Positions 16,408-24,773 of a stretch of 40,442 nucleotides of DNA are shown in pieces. The position numbers were made by a program, and so were the translations under genes. The stretch's first letter is position 1; each line of letters starts with the position of its first letter. Origin of the DNA: Lentisphaeria bacterium. GTDB taxonomy: Bacteria > Verrucomicrobiota > Lentisphaeria > Victivallales > Victivallaceae. Where the stretch lies: the NCBI GenBank assembly GCA_017457105.1, contig JAFTIA010000109.1, positions 1 to 40,442 on the forward strand, written 5' to 3'. The notes under the pieces were generated by a model that saw nothing but the letters and a program-made list of their open reading frames with translations, was not told where the DNA came from and searched no databases.

Positions 16408-17454
16408 ATGAAACAAGTCAAAGTCGGTATCATCGGTTTCGGTTTTATGGGGACCACCCATTTCCGGATCCACTCCGCCAACCCCAAGAGCAAGATCGTT
16501 GCCATCGCTGATGCGGATGAAGATAAGCGCAAGGGCGATATCCGCAAGGTTCACGGCAATATCGGCGGTGATGTGAATGATTTTCTGGATCTCACCGGGA
16601 TCAAGGTTTATGAAGACGGGATGGATCTTATCAACGATCCGGAAGTCGAAGAAGTGGATATCTGCGCCCCGACCTATTTGCACGCCAAGTTTGCCATCGC
16701 CGCGCTGAAGGCCGGCAAGCATGTTCTTCTGGAAAAACCCGCCGCGCTGACGGTGGAAGATGTGCAGGCTGTGATGGACCAGGTCAGCAAGAGCAAGACC
16801 TGTTTTACGGTGGGTCTGTGCGTCCGCGCGTGGCCCGAATACCGCAAGGCTTTTGAACTTTTCAAGGCGGGCAAGATCGGTAAGATCCGCAGTGCTCTTT
16901 TCAAGCGTTTCTCCCCCAATATCGACGGCGATGCCTGGAAGAACTGGTTCATGACCGATGCCAACAGCGGCGGTGCCCTGCTGGATCTGCACATGCACGA
17001 TATCGATCAGGTGTTGTATTTCTGCGGCAAGCCGAAGGCTGTCACCACCATCGGCACCTGGTACAAGACGGGTATTCCGGATCACTCCTTTACGCTGTAT
17101 CACTTTGAGGACGGTCAGGCTGTTGCCGCAGAAGGCGGCTGGTCTGCCCCCCGCACGGTGGTCTTTGATATGAGTTTCCAGTTGGTGGGTACCGAAGGTA
17201 CACTGGTCTTCAACTCCACGGGCCTCTGGTTCTACCCGGTGGAAGGTGCTGCCGAAAAGATCGATGTCAATGTGGGAGATCTCCCCACCGGCTGGCATGT
17301 GGAGATCGACAACTTCCTGTCTGCTGTTCTGGGTGAATCCAGCGACCAGAAGTATCTGCCCCACGCCGACGTCGTGGCAGGTGCCTGCATCCATGAAGCA
17401 GAACGCAAATCCCTGGAAAACAAGGGCGAAACTGTTGTGGTCAACTATCGCTGA
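16408..17454 (+). CDS. Gfo/Idh/MocA family oxidoreductase
   Basis: A 348-residue dehydrogenase-like protein. VGIIGFGFMGTTHFR (residues 6-20) is the NAD(P) loop, HVLLEKPAALT the EKP signature, and DANSGGALLDLHMHDIDQVLYF the substrate-side motif with the D-x-x-x-H-D pattern typical of the family. It precedes a TIM-barrel isomerase by 20 nt, the common pairing for catabolism of inositol-like compounds or rare sugars. Exact substrate unknown. The ribosome site AAGGAG is 9 nt before the ATG. Confidence 0.85.
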   Translation: MKQVKVGIIGFGFMGTTHFRIHSANPKSKIVAIADADEDKRKGDIRKVHGNIGGDVNDFLDLTGIKVYEDGMDLINDPEVEEVDICAPTYLHAKFAIAALKAGKHVLLEKPAALTVEDVQAVMDQVSKSKTCFTVGLCVRAWPEYRKAFELFKAGKIGKIRSALFKRFSPNIDGDAWKNWFMTDANSGGALLDLHMHDIDQVLYFCGKPKAVTTIGTWYKTGIPDHSFTLYHFEDGQAVAAEGGWSAPRTVVFDMSFQLVGTEGTLVFNSTGLWFYPVEGAAEKIDVNVGDLPTGWHVEIDNFLSAVLGESSDQKYLPHADVVAGACIHEAERKSLENKGETVVVNYR

Positions 17455-17474
17455 AGTATCAGGAGCAAAGAACG

Positions 17475-18347
17475 ATGAAAAAGTATTATGCAGCCATCAA
17501 TACCTGGGTGCTGGGCGGCTTTGACGGTTCCCGGGATGCTTTCAAGTGCATCGACAGTGCGGCGGAATTCGGTGTGGACGGTGTGGAATTGACCGTGGGG
17601 GATGTTATTCCCGCCAATGCGGATGAAACGTTCTGCAAAAAAGTCCGTGAATATGCCGCTTCCAAAAACATCGGGATCCGCACGGTTGCCACCGGTGCCA
17701 GCTGGAATCTGCGTTTGAGCGATCCCTGCGACAAAAAACGCGCCGAAGCTGTGGAATGGACGAAGAATTATCTGCGTATCGCCTCCTGGTTCGGTGCGGA
17801 AGCCGCGCTGGTGATTCCCGGTGTGGTGAATGCCGGCTGGGATCCTGCCTGCCCCATTACCCCCGCCAAGACGGTGTGGCGCCAGAGCACCCGCTCCATG
17901 TGGGATCTGCTGGATACGGCTGAATCTCTGCAGGTGGCAGTGGCGTGCGAAAACGTGTGGGGGAAATTCCTGCCGGACCCCTTTGCCATGAAGGCGTTTC
18001 TGGATCAGTTTGATTCCCCGTTCATCGGGTCTTATCTGGATATTGCCAACTGCCTGAATGTGGGTTATCCGCAGGACTGGGTGGATATTCTGGGTAAAAG
18101 GATCAAGGGGATCCACTTCAAAAACTGGAAGAGCGAAGATTTCGGCGGCGGTCTGCACGGTTTCGGGGATGATATCACCGTGGGCGAAGCGGATTATCCG
18201 GCGATCCTGGCGGCCATGGACCGGGTGGGCTACACCGGGCCGGTGACGCTGGAAATGATCCCGTTCTCCCGTCTGCCGGACATGGTCCTGCCGGATCTGG
18301 AACTGGCGGAAAAGACTGCAAAGCAGTTGTTGCAGATCCTTTCCTGA
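17475..18347 (+). CDS. Sugar phosphate isomerase/epimerase (xylose isomerase-like TIM barrel)
   Basis: A 290-residue metal-dependent isomerase/epimerase. Blocks: FGVDGVELTVGD, IRTVATGASWNLRLSD, VAVACENVWGKFLPDP (metal-ligand glutamate), GSYLDIANCLNVGYPQDWV (aspartate), IKGIHFKNWK (histidine) and GYTGPVTLEMIPF (glutamate). These correspond to the four metal ligands of the tagatose-3-epimerase/IolE group. AGGAG is 11 nt upstream. It is co-transcribed with the oxidoreductase before it. No good terminator follows. Confidence 0.85.
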   Translation: MKKYYAAINTWVLGGFDGSRDAFKCIDSAAEFGVDGVELTVGDVIPANADETFCKKVREYAASKNIGIRTVATGASWNLRLSDPCDKKRAEAVEWTKNYLRIASWFGAEAALVIPGVVNAGWDPACPITPAKTVWRQSTRSMWDLLDTAESLQVAVACENVWGKFLPDPFAMKAFLDQFDSPFIGSYLDIANCLNVGYPQDWVDILGKRIKGIHFKNWKSEDFGGGLHGFGDDITVGEADYPAILAAMDRVGYTGPVTLEMIPFSRLPDMVLPDLELAEKTAKQLLQILS

Positions 18348-18378
18348 AACGAAAAAACGGGTTTTTGCAAGAAAAAAC

Positions 18379-18407
18379 TTGACAAAACCGCTTTTTGGAT
18401 GTATCTT
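18379..18407 (+). promoter_or_regulatory. Promoter of acpP
   Basis: TTGACA (18379-18384), a 17-nt spacer and TATCTT (18402-18407) form one of the strongest promoter matches in the window, about 85 nt before acpP. Confidence 0.65.
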
Positions 18408-18491
18408 ATAGCAGTGTAGCCTGAAATGGGTTGCGCTGAAGAAAAAGCCTTGACAAGTAGAAACACATAAACAAACCAAATGAGGTACGAA

Positions 18492-18737
18492 ATGTCTGCT
18501 ATTGCTGACAAAGTGAAGAAGATTGTGGTGCAGAATCTTGGTTGCTCCGAAGATCAGGTCACCGAAGACGCCAAGTTCATCGAACATCTCGGTGCTGACT
18601 CCCTGGATCAGGTCGAGCTGGTCATGCAGCTGGAAGAAGAATTCGGCGTGACCATTCCCGATAACGCTGCCGAAAAGCTTTCCACGGTCGGCGATGCCAT
18701 CGCCTACATCGAGGAGTCTCTGGCGAACAAGGCCTGA
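18492..18737 (+). CDS. acpP: Acyl carrier protein
   Basis: An acidic protein of 81 residues that carries growing acyl chains in fatty-acid synthesis. The helix-2 motif [20 protein letters not shown] includes Ser37, the 4'-phosphopantetheine attachment site. The start at 18492 has GAGGT 6 nt upstream; an in-frame ATG at 18480 lacks one. A strong terminator follows at 18789, between acpP and fabF. Confidence 0.97.
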   Translation: MSAIADKVKKIVVQNLGCSEDQVTEDAKFIEHLGADSLDQVELVMQLEEEFGVTIPDNAAEKLSTVGDAIAYIEESLANKA

Positions 18738-18788
18738 TCAACCGATCAGAAGCGGAACCGGGCGTGATCCGGTAACGTAAAAGCTCTT

Positions 18789-18834
18789 AAAACGGGGTGG
18801 TTTCGTGAATAACTGAAACGACCCCGTTTTTTAT
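18789..18834 (+). terminator. Terminator/attenuator between acpP and fabF
   Basis: The stem AAAACGGGGT-g-GTTTC with GAAAC-g-ACCCCGTTTT spans 18789-18830 and runs into TTTTTT. It ends only about 22 nt before the fabF start, too close for a complete promoter in between, so fabF must be reached by read-through (or from a promoter upstream of the hairpin). Confidence 0.85.
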
Positions 18835-18855
18835 TGGACCATTCAGGAGTAGAAA

Positions 18856-20112
18856 ATGAATTACAGACGAGTTGTCATTACGGGGACCGGCGTTATTTCC
18901 TGCGTCGGGAACACTGTTCCGGAATTCTGGGATGCCGTAGTGAATGGCCGTTGCGGTATTGGACCGGTGACCTTGTTTGATGTTACTGAATACCGGACCA
19001 AAATCGCCGGTGAAGTCAAAAATTTTGATATCACCCGCTTTGTATCTCCCAAAGATGCCAAGCACATGGATAAATTCTGCCAGTACGCCGTGGCGGCGGC
19101 TCATGAAGCCCTTGCGGATGCCGGGCTGCCTTTGCGTCTGGAAGATGCCGGGATCGATCCCCTGCGTGCGGGGGTTCTGGTGGCAAGCGGTATCGGCGGC
19201 ATGGCTACCTTGTGCGAAAATGCTCTCGCACTGGAAACCCGCGGCCCCGGCCGTGTGTCTCCTTTTATGATCCCCAAGATGATCAGTGACATGGCTTCCG
19301 GTGAAATTTCCATTCTGACCGGTGCCATGGGACCGAATTTCGGCCTTGTTTCCGCCTGTGCCTCTGCCTGTCACGCCATTGGGGAAGCCAGCTGGATGAT
19401 CCGGCGCGGCGATGCGGATATGATGATCACCGGGGGTGCGGAAGCCTCCATCATCCCTGTGGGCATGGCAGGTTTCTGTGCGTTGAAAGCCATGAGTACC
19501 CGGAACGATGATCCGCTGCATGCAAGCCGTCCTTTTGACCTGAACCGTGACGGTTTTGTGATGAGTGACGGTGCCGGTGTGCTGGTCATTGAAGAACTGG
19601 AACACGCCCGCAAGCGCGGTGCCAATATTCTGGCTGAAATCGTCGGTTACGGTGCCAGCGGGGATGCTTACCACATGACCGCACCCCGTGAAGACGGTGC
19701 CGGTGCGGCGGCGGCTATCCGCAGTGCCTTGCGGAATGCGGGACTTTCTGTTGCGGATGTGGACTATGTGAATGCTCACGGGACCAGTACCCAGCTGAAT
19801 GAACGGTGCGAAACGGCGGCTCTCAAAACGGTCTTCGGTGCGGAACTTTCCCACATGTCTGTCAGCAGTACCAAGGGGACCACGGGCCATGCGCTGGGTG
19901 CGGCGGGCGGTTTGGAAACTATCGTCTGCGCCAAGGCCATTGCCACGGGCATTGTGCCTCCCACCATCAACTTTGAAACGCCGGACCCGGCCTGTGACAT
20001 CGATGTTACGCCCAATGTGGCACGGGAACGGAAGATCGATGTGGCATTGAATACCAATCTGGGCTTTGGCGGGCACAACGGGGCGATCCTGTTGAGCCGG
20101 GTCAAAGACTGA
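18856..20112 (+). CDS. fabF: Beta-ketoacyl-ACP synthase II
   Basis: A 418-residue condensing enzyme that elongates acyl-ACP with malonyl-ACP. The catalytic triad is visible: Cys168 in VSACASACHAIG, His308 in NAHGTSTQLNE and His345 in STKGTTGHALGAAGG, where Lys340 is also conserved. The end NTNLGFGGHNGAILL is the usual C-terminal motif. Length is normal (about 412). CAGGAG precedes the ATG. It lies downstream of the acpP terminator and 22 nt before ligA. Confidence 0.96.
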   Translation: MNYRRVVITGTGVISCVGNTVPEFWDAVVNGRCGIGPVTLFDVTEYRTKIAGEVKNFDITRFVSPKDAKHMDKFCQYAVAAAHEALADAGLPLRLEDAGIDPLRAGVLVASGIGGMATLCENALALETRGPGRVSPFMIPKMISDMASGEISILTGAMGPNFGLVSACASACHAIGEASWMIRRGDADMMITGGAEASIIPVGMAGFCALKAMSTRNDDPLHASRPFDLNRDGFVMSDGAGVLVIEELEHARKRGANILAEIVGYGASGDAYHMTAPREDGAGAAAAIRSALRNAGLSVADVDYVNAHGTSTQLNERCETAALKTVFGAELSHMSVSSTKGTTGHALGAAGGLETIVCAKAIATGIVPPTINFETPDPACDIDVTPNVARERKIDVALNTNLGFGGHNGAILLSRVKD

Positions 20113-20134
20113 TCTTTTTGCGGGAGGTCCTGCC

Positions 20135-21994
20135 ATGACTGTGGACGAACTGGCTTTGCAGATCCGTCAGGCGTTTGAAAGTTACTGGGCAGGACACCCT
20201 GAAATCAGCGATACGCAGTATGACGCATTGGTGCGCCAGCTGCGGGAGGCCGCTCCGGATCACCCGCTTCTGGAAGAGGTGGGTGCGCCGCAGGTGGCGG
20301 CATTGGGCGAGGTACGGCTTGCTGCGCCGATGATCTCGCTGGATAAAGTGTATTCTCTGGCGGAACTTTTGAAATGGGCCGCCGGATTTGCCCGGCAGGA
20401 CCGGGATGAACTCTTGCTGGTACAGCCCAAATATGACGGGATCTCCTGCCGGTATGACGGCAAAACGCTGGTGACCCGCGGCAAGGGCGAAACCGGGCAG
20501 GATATTACCGATAAACTTCCCCTTATTGAACTGGAAACGGCAGATTATACCGGACCGGTGGACCGTCCCGCCCGGGGTGAACTTCTGATCCGTCCGGATC
20601 GTTTTGAAAAATTGCGGAGCGTGATCCGCTCCCGCAGTAATACCGTTTACCGCAATACCCGCAATGTGCTTACGGGGTTTATGATGCTGAAAAATTCCCG
20701 GGAGATCGAACAGGTTTTGCTGGGGATGAAGATGAGCGGCGGTTTTCTTTCTCTGGTGGATTACGGACGGTTTTCTTTTGAAGTTCCATTAAGCAAACTG
20801 GAAGCGGAGTGGGAGAACCTTCTGGAACGCATCAATGCCTTGCCGTACCCCATGGACGGGATCGTTATCAAATTTGCCGACGAGGCATTCCGGCAGAGTC
20901 TTGGTTCCACTGCGCACCATCCCCGGGGGGAAATGGCGTTCAAGTTTGTCAATTCCCGCAGTTCCAGCGTGCTGGAAAATGTGGAGTGGAGTTTCGGCAA
21001 GAATTGCCTGACGCCGGTGGCGGAGATCCGCCCCGTGGAACTGGGGGGGACAACGATCCGCCGCGCCACTTTGCACAATGCCCGGCATATTCAGGAATTG
21101 GATTTGCAGATCGGGGATACTGTGGTGGTGGAGCGCGCCGGGGATGTGATCCCGCATATCGTTTCCTGTACGCCGGGAGCGGAGCGGCGGGATGCGTTGA
21201 TCAGCCATTGCCCCGGTTGTAATACGGCTCTGGTGTGGAAAGGACCGGAACTTACCTGTCCGAATCCGGAATGTTTTGAAACTCTGCTCTGCCGCTTGTC
21301 TGCGGCGGTGCTGGCATTGGATATCGACAATCTGGGGGATGCCACACTGCGGCAGATCATGAAGCAGTATTCTGTGCGGTCGCTCCGGGGATTGTTTGCG
21401 TTGAGCCGGGCGGACCTTGCCCGTCTGGAACGGTTTGCCGAAAAATCGGCGGCAAACTTGTTTGAATCCTTACAGCAGGCGAGGAATTGCCCGGATTACC
21501 GTTTGCTGGCGGCACTGAACATTCCCAATGTGGGAGTGAATGTGGCAAAGGTGCTTTTGAAAGAACACTCTTTTGCCGAACTGCGTGAATTGCCGGAAGA
21601 GGCGTTGAGTGCCATCAAAGGCATCGGTCCGGAACGGGCGGCGGCATTGCGCCGGGTGTTTACGGAGGAGAAAGCGTTTATTGACGGTCTTCTGGATGCG
21701 GTGGATTTGCAGAGCAGTACCGGCAAATCGGCGGCGGAAACGGTGTGTTTTACCGGGAAAATGCCGGAAAAACGCAGCTTTTACGAATCTCTTGCCCGGG
21801 AATACGGCATGGAAGTGGCGGATCAGGTAACGGAATCGCTGACTCTTCTGGTGGCGGCGGACCCCGCTGAACAGAGTACCAAACTGGAACGGGCAAAGAA
21901 GTGGGGTACCCTCATTATTTCTCCGGACGAATTTCTGAAACGCTGTCCCCCGAAAGAATCGGCGGCACAGGAGGAGCAGCTTTCCCTTTTTTAA
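20135..21994 (+). CDS. ligA: NAD-dependent DNA ligase
   Basis: A 619-residue cytoplasmic ligase that seals nicks during replication and repair. Order of domains: Ia (YWAGHPEISDTQYDAL), adenylation domain with Lys99 in QPKYDG as the AMP-accepting lysine, OB fold (MAFKFVNSR, then TPVAEIRPVELGGTTIRRATLHN), four-cysteine zinc site (CPGC then CPNPEC), helix-hairpin-helix repeats (IPNVGVNVAKVLL, IKGIGPERAAALRRVF) and a C-terminal BRCT domain (VCFTGKMPEKRS). It is about 50 residues shorter than E. coli LigA, but every domain is present. GGGAGG lies 8 nt before the ATG. Confidence 0.95.
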   Translation: MTVDELALQIRQAFESYWAGHPEISDTQYDALVRQLREAAPDHPLLEEVGAPQVAALGEVRLAAPMISLDKVYSLAELLKWAAGFARQDRDELLLVQPKYDGISCRYDGKTLVTRGKGETGQDITDKLPLIELETADYTGPVDRPARGELLIRPDRFEKLRSVIRSRSNTVYRNTRNVLTGFMMLKNSREIEQVLLGMKMSGGFLSLVDYGRFSFEVPLSKLEAEWENLLERINALPYPMDGIVIKFADEAFRQSLGSTAHHPRGEMAFKFVNSRSSSVLENVEWSFGKNCLTPVAEIRPVELGGTTIRRATLHNARHIQELDLQIGDTVVVERAGDVIPHIVSCTPGAERRDALISHCPGCNTALVWKGPELTCPNPECFETLLCRLSAAVLALDIDNLGDATLRQIMKQYSVRSLRGLFALSRADLARLERFAEKSAANLFESLQQARNCPDYRLLAALNIPNVGVNVAKVLLKEHSFAELRELPEEALSAIKGIGPERAAALRRVFTEEKAFIDGLLDAVDLQSSTGKSAAETVCFTGKMPEKRSFYESLAREYGMEVADQVTESLTLLVAADPAEQSTKLERAKKWGTLIISPDEFLKRCPPKESAAQEEQLSLF

Positions 21995-22030
21995 GACTTT
22001 TTTGAGGCTGGAATAAAATTTTTTTCAAAA

Positions 22031-22074
22031 AATTAGGCAAAACTAATTGACATTTGAAAAAGAGGTGATATAGT
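22031..22074 (+). promoter_or_regulatory. feoAB promoter with operator-like palindrome
   Basis: TTGACA (22047-22052), 16 nt, TATAGT (22069-22074). The inverted repeat AATTAG (22031-22036)/CTAATT (22043-22048) overlaps the -35 box and resembles DtxR/IdeR-type half-sites (TTAGG...CTAA), consistent with iron-dependent repression. That identity is an inference; no regulator gene is present in the window. Confidence 0.55.
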
Positions 22075-22093
22075 AAAGGTGTACGGAGAGGAC

Positions 22094-22123
22094 ATGCATG
22101 CAAAAGGCCTTTCCGGACTTTAG
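22094..22123 (+). CDS. Possible 9-residue leader peptide upstream of feoA
   Basis: ATG at 22094 opens a frame reading MHAKGLSGL and stop, with GGAG 5 nt before it and an expected transcript start only about 13 nt upstream. It may be chance; its interest lies in being followed by a large hairpin before feoA. Confidence 0.25.
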   Translation: MHAKGLSGL

Positions 22124-22160
22124 GTGCGGCAAAGAATTTGACGGCACGAAAAGAAACCCT

Positions 22161-22209
22161 GGCCGGGACCGGGACAAACGCTGTTTTTCCTCCGGCGGAT
22201 GTCCCGGCC
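22161..22209 (+). promoter_or_regulatory. Leader hairpin upstream of feoA
   Basis: GGCCGGGAC (22161-22169) pairs perfectly with GTCCCGGCC (22201-22209), about 30 nt before the feoA start and 17 nt before its ribosome site. No U-tract follows directly, so it is not a classical terminator. Confidence 0.4.
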
Positions 22210-22238
22210 CGGAATTTTAATTCTTGAGGAATGGAAAA

Positions 22239-22544
22239 ATGACAGAAAAGAAGTGTTCCTGCTGCTGCGGCGGCAAAAAAACTGAAAACGGGAAGTGTGC
22301 CAAAGAAGTATCACTTGCGGAACTTCCGGTGGGGGCGACCGCCCGGATCGTGAAGGTCATGCCCAAGGCGCGCGGCCGCAAAAAACTGGCGGATGTCGGA
22401 TTGGTGGCAGGAACGGAACTTTTGATGGAAGCCCATGCGCCTTTCGGAGGTTTGATCCGGGTGCGTGTTCTGGAGACCAGCATGGCTCTCCACAGCGAAG
22501 AAGCTGCCAATATTGTGATCCAACCAGAGGAGAAAGGGGAATAA
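22239..22544 (+). CDS. feoA: FeoA family ferrous iron transport protein
   Basis: A 101-residue cytoplasmic protein with an SH3-like FeoA domain (SLAELPVGATARIVKV through LADVGLVAGTELLMEAHAPFGGLIRVRVLETSMALHSEEAANIVI), thought to assist FeoB. The first 20 residues add a cysteine cluster, KKCSCCCGGKK and a further Cys, not part of ordinary FeoA (about 75 residues). GAGGA is 8 nt before the ATG at 22239; an upstream in-frame TTG is less likely. feoB follows after one base. Confidence 0.9.
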   Translation: MTEKKCSCCCGGKKTENGKCAKEVSLAELPVGATARIVKVMPKARGRKKLADVGLVAGTELLMEAHAPFGGLIRVRVLETSMALHSEEAANIVIQPEEKGE

Positions 22545-22545
22545 A

Positions 22546-24708
22546 ATGAAATCCCGTTACCGTATCGCCCTTGCGGGAAATCCGAATTGCGGCAAAACCT
22601 GTATTTTCAACGCATTGACCGGTGCCCGGCAGCATGTGGGGAATTACCCCGGGGTGACGGTGGAAAGCAAACACGGTTTTTTTGAGCTGAACGGGTATGA
22701 AATTGAGTTGATCGACCTTCCCGGGGTTTATTCACTTTCTTCCAGTTCTCCGGAAGAAGAAGTGGTGTTTCAGGAGTTGACCAAACCGGGGATCGACCTG
22801 ATTTTGAATGTGGTGGATTCTTCCATTCCCCGCCGCAGTTTGTATTTGACCACCCAGCTGGCGGAACTGCATATCCCTATGGTTCTGGCGTTCAATATGG
22901 CGGATGATGCCCGGAAAAAAGGGTTGAAATTCGACATTGCCAAACTGGAAAAATATTTCGGTTCCCCCATTGTCCAGACCGTGGGCTGCAAGGCGGACGG
23001 GATCAAGCCGCTCCTGAAAACGCTGGGGACGGCTCTGGAAAATCTGGAAACACACGGTGTTCCCATGCTCTCTTACGGGGCGGATATCGACGATGCCATC
23101 AACGCCATTTCGGAGAAGATCGATGCTTTGGATCTGACGCAGTACAAGCATATTCCGGCACGGTTTTTTGCCATCAAACTTCTGGAACACGATACTGCCG
23201 CCATGCAGTTGAAGGAGTTTGAGCCGGTGCACAGCGAGGTGGAAGAGCAGATCTGTCACCTGCTGGACAAGCACGCCATTGAAGCGGATACCTTTATGGC
23301 GGACCGGCGGTATGCCATGCTTTCCGGTGCCTGCCGGGATACCATTACCATGACCGGGGAACGGCGGCGGGAAATTTCAGATAAGATCGATATGGTGATG
23401 ACCAATAAATATCTGGGACTGCCCCTCTTTTTCCTGATCATTTATCTTACATTCTACTTCACCTTTATCTGCGCCGACCCGCTGATGGGGTATATCGAAG
23501 AATTTTTCGGCTGGCTGGGGGAATGTGTCTGCCGGGTGTGGTCGCCGGAAACACTGCCTTATCTCCGCAGTATGGTTACGGACGGGATCATTGGCGGCGT
23601 GGGCGGCGTGCTGGTTTTTCTGCCGAACATCCTTTTCCTCTTCTTTGCCATTGCCATTCTGGAAGAATCCGGCTACATGAGCCGGGCGGCGTTTGTAATG
23701 GACGGGATTATGCGGAAATTCGGGTTGCAGGGCAGGTCATTTGTGCCGCTGGTGCTGGGGTTCGGCTGTACCGTGCCTGCCATTATGGCGACCCGTGTTA
23801 TTGAGTCCGAGCGTGACCGCAAGGTGACGATCATGGTTCTGCCGCTTTTCAGCTGCAGTGCCCGTCTGCCCATCTACGCATTGATCATTCCGGCGTTTTT
23901 CCCGCTGAAATATCAGGCAACGATGATGTGGGTCATTTATGTGATCGGTGTGGCAGTGGCTCTGATCGGTGTGCGGATCATGAAAAATACGCTCTTTAAA
24001 GGCGAGGGGGAAGTGTATCTGATGGAACTTCCGCCGTACCGTATGCCCACATTGAAGAGTTTGCTCCTGCATATGTGGGACCGCGGCCGGATGTATTTGC
24101 AGAAAGCGGGGACGATCATCCTTGCCACCAGCATCATCCTTTATATCTGCAACACATTGCCGGAAAAACAGGTTTTTTCGCAGGATTATGACAAAATGGC
24201 TTCCGCGATCTCTGCCAAACTGGAAAGTACGCCGGAATCCAACAAGGCCGCTGTGGAAAAGCTGGAAGAAGAACTGGCTGTCGTGGAAAATGCCAAACAG
24301 GCGGAAATGCTGGAATACACCATTTCCGGACGGATCGGGCATCTGGCGGAGCCGCTTTTCCGGCCCATCGGGTTTGACTGGAAACTTGCCACGGCATCCA
24401 TCGGGGCACTGGCGGCGAAGGAGGTCTTTGTTTCCCAGCTGGGGATCCTTTTTGCGGAAGGGGAAACGGATGAAGAATCGGTTCCTTTGCGGGAACAGCT
24501 GGCAAAGAATTACACCCGGCTGCAGGGGTTCTGCATCATGCTCTTTTGCTTGTTGAGCATTCCCTGTCTGGCAACGCTGGCGATCATCCGGCGGGAACTG
24601 AATTCCACCAAACTGGCACTGGCGGAGGCGGCAGGGCTGTTTGTGCTGGCTTATGTGACGACATTGATCGTGTATCAGCTTGGGATGCTGTTGGGCATCG
24701 GTGTGTAA
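22546..24708 (+). CDS. feoB: Ferrous iron transporter FeoB
   Basis: A 720-residue inner-membrane Fe2+ transporter. The N-terminal G domain shows GNPNCGKTCIFNALTG (G1), NYPGVTVE (G2), DLPGVYSL (G3) and NMAD (G4). A helical linker follows, then a membrane region with two gate-type repeats: GFGCTVPAIMATRVIESERDRKVTIMVLPLFSCSARLPIYAL and, later, GALAAKEVFVSQLGIL. Hydrophobic segments begin near residue 290 (LPLFFLIIYLTFYFTFIC). Length is in the usual range for FeoB. It is translated right behind feoA and ends in a strong terminator. Confidence 0.96.
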   Translation: MKSRYRIALAGNPNCGKTCIFNALTGARQHVGNYPGVTVESKHGFFELNGYEIELIDLPGVYSLSSSSPEEEVVFQELTKPGIDLILNVVDSSIPRRSLYLTTQLAELHIPMVLAFNMADDARKKGLKFDIAKLEKYFGSPIVQTVGCKADGIKPLLKTLGTALENLETHGVPMLSYGADIDDAINAISEKIDALDLTQYKHIPARFFAIKLLEHDTAAMQLKEFEPVHSEVEEQICHLLDKHAIEADTFMADRRYAMLSGACRDTITMTGERRREISDKIDMVMTNKYLGLPLFFLIIYLTFYFTFICADPLMGYIEEFFGWLGECVCRVWSPETLPYLRSMVTDGIIGGVGGVLVFLPNILFLFFAIAILEESGYMSRAAFVMDGIMRKFGLQGRSFVPLVLGFGCTVPAIMATRVIESERDRKVTIMVLPLFSCSARLPIYALIIPAFFPLKYQATMMWVIYVIGVAVALIGVRIMKNTLFKGEGEVYLMELPPYRMPTLKSLLLHMWDRGRMYLQKAGTIILATSIILYICNTLPEKQVFSQDYDKMASAISAKLESTPESNKAAVEKLEEELAVVENAKQAEMLEYTISGRIGHLAEPLFRPIGFDWKLATASIGALAAKEVFVSQLGILFAEGETDEESVPLREQLAKNYTRLQGFCIMLFCLLSIPCLATLAIIRRELNSTKLALAEAAGLFVLAYVTTLIVYQLGMLLGIGV

Positions 24709-24730
24709 GAGCCCGGTCGTGCAAGAAAAC

Positions 24731-24772
24731 CATGCGTTTCCCGGAATTTCTGTGGGAACGCATGTTTTTTTT
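24731..24772 (+). terminator. feoAB terminator
   Basis: CATGCGTTTCCC (24731-24742) pairs with GGGAACGCATG (24754-24764, one bulge), followed by eight T. The hairpin element begins immediately after the T-run. Confidence 0.9.
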
Positions 24773-24773
24773 G

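Noticed and set aside
16384-20136. Minus-strand frames over the oxidoreductase, isomerase, acpP and fabF genes
   Set aside because: The sense genes carry complete catalytic motifs; the antisense frames cross gene boundaries and terminators without any signals of their own.
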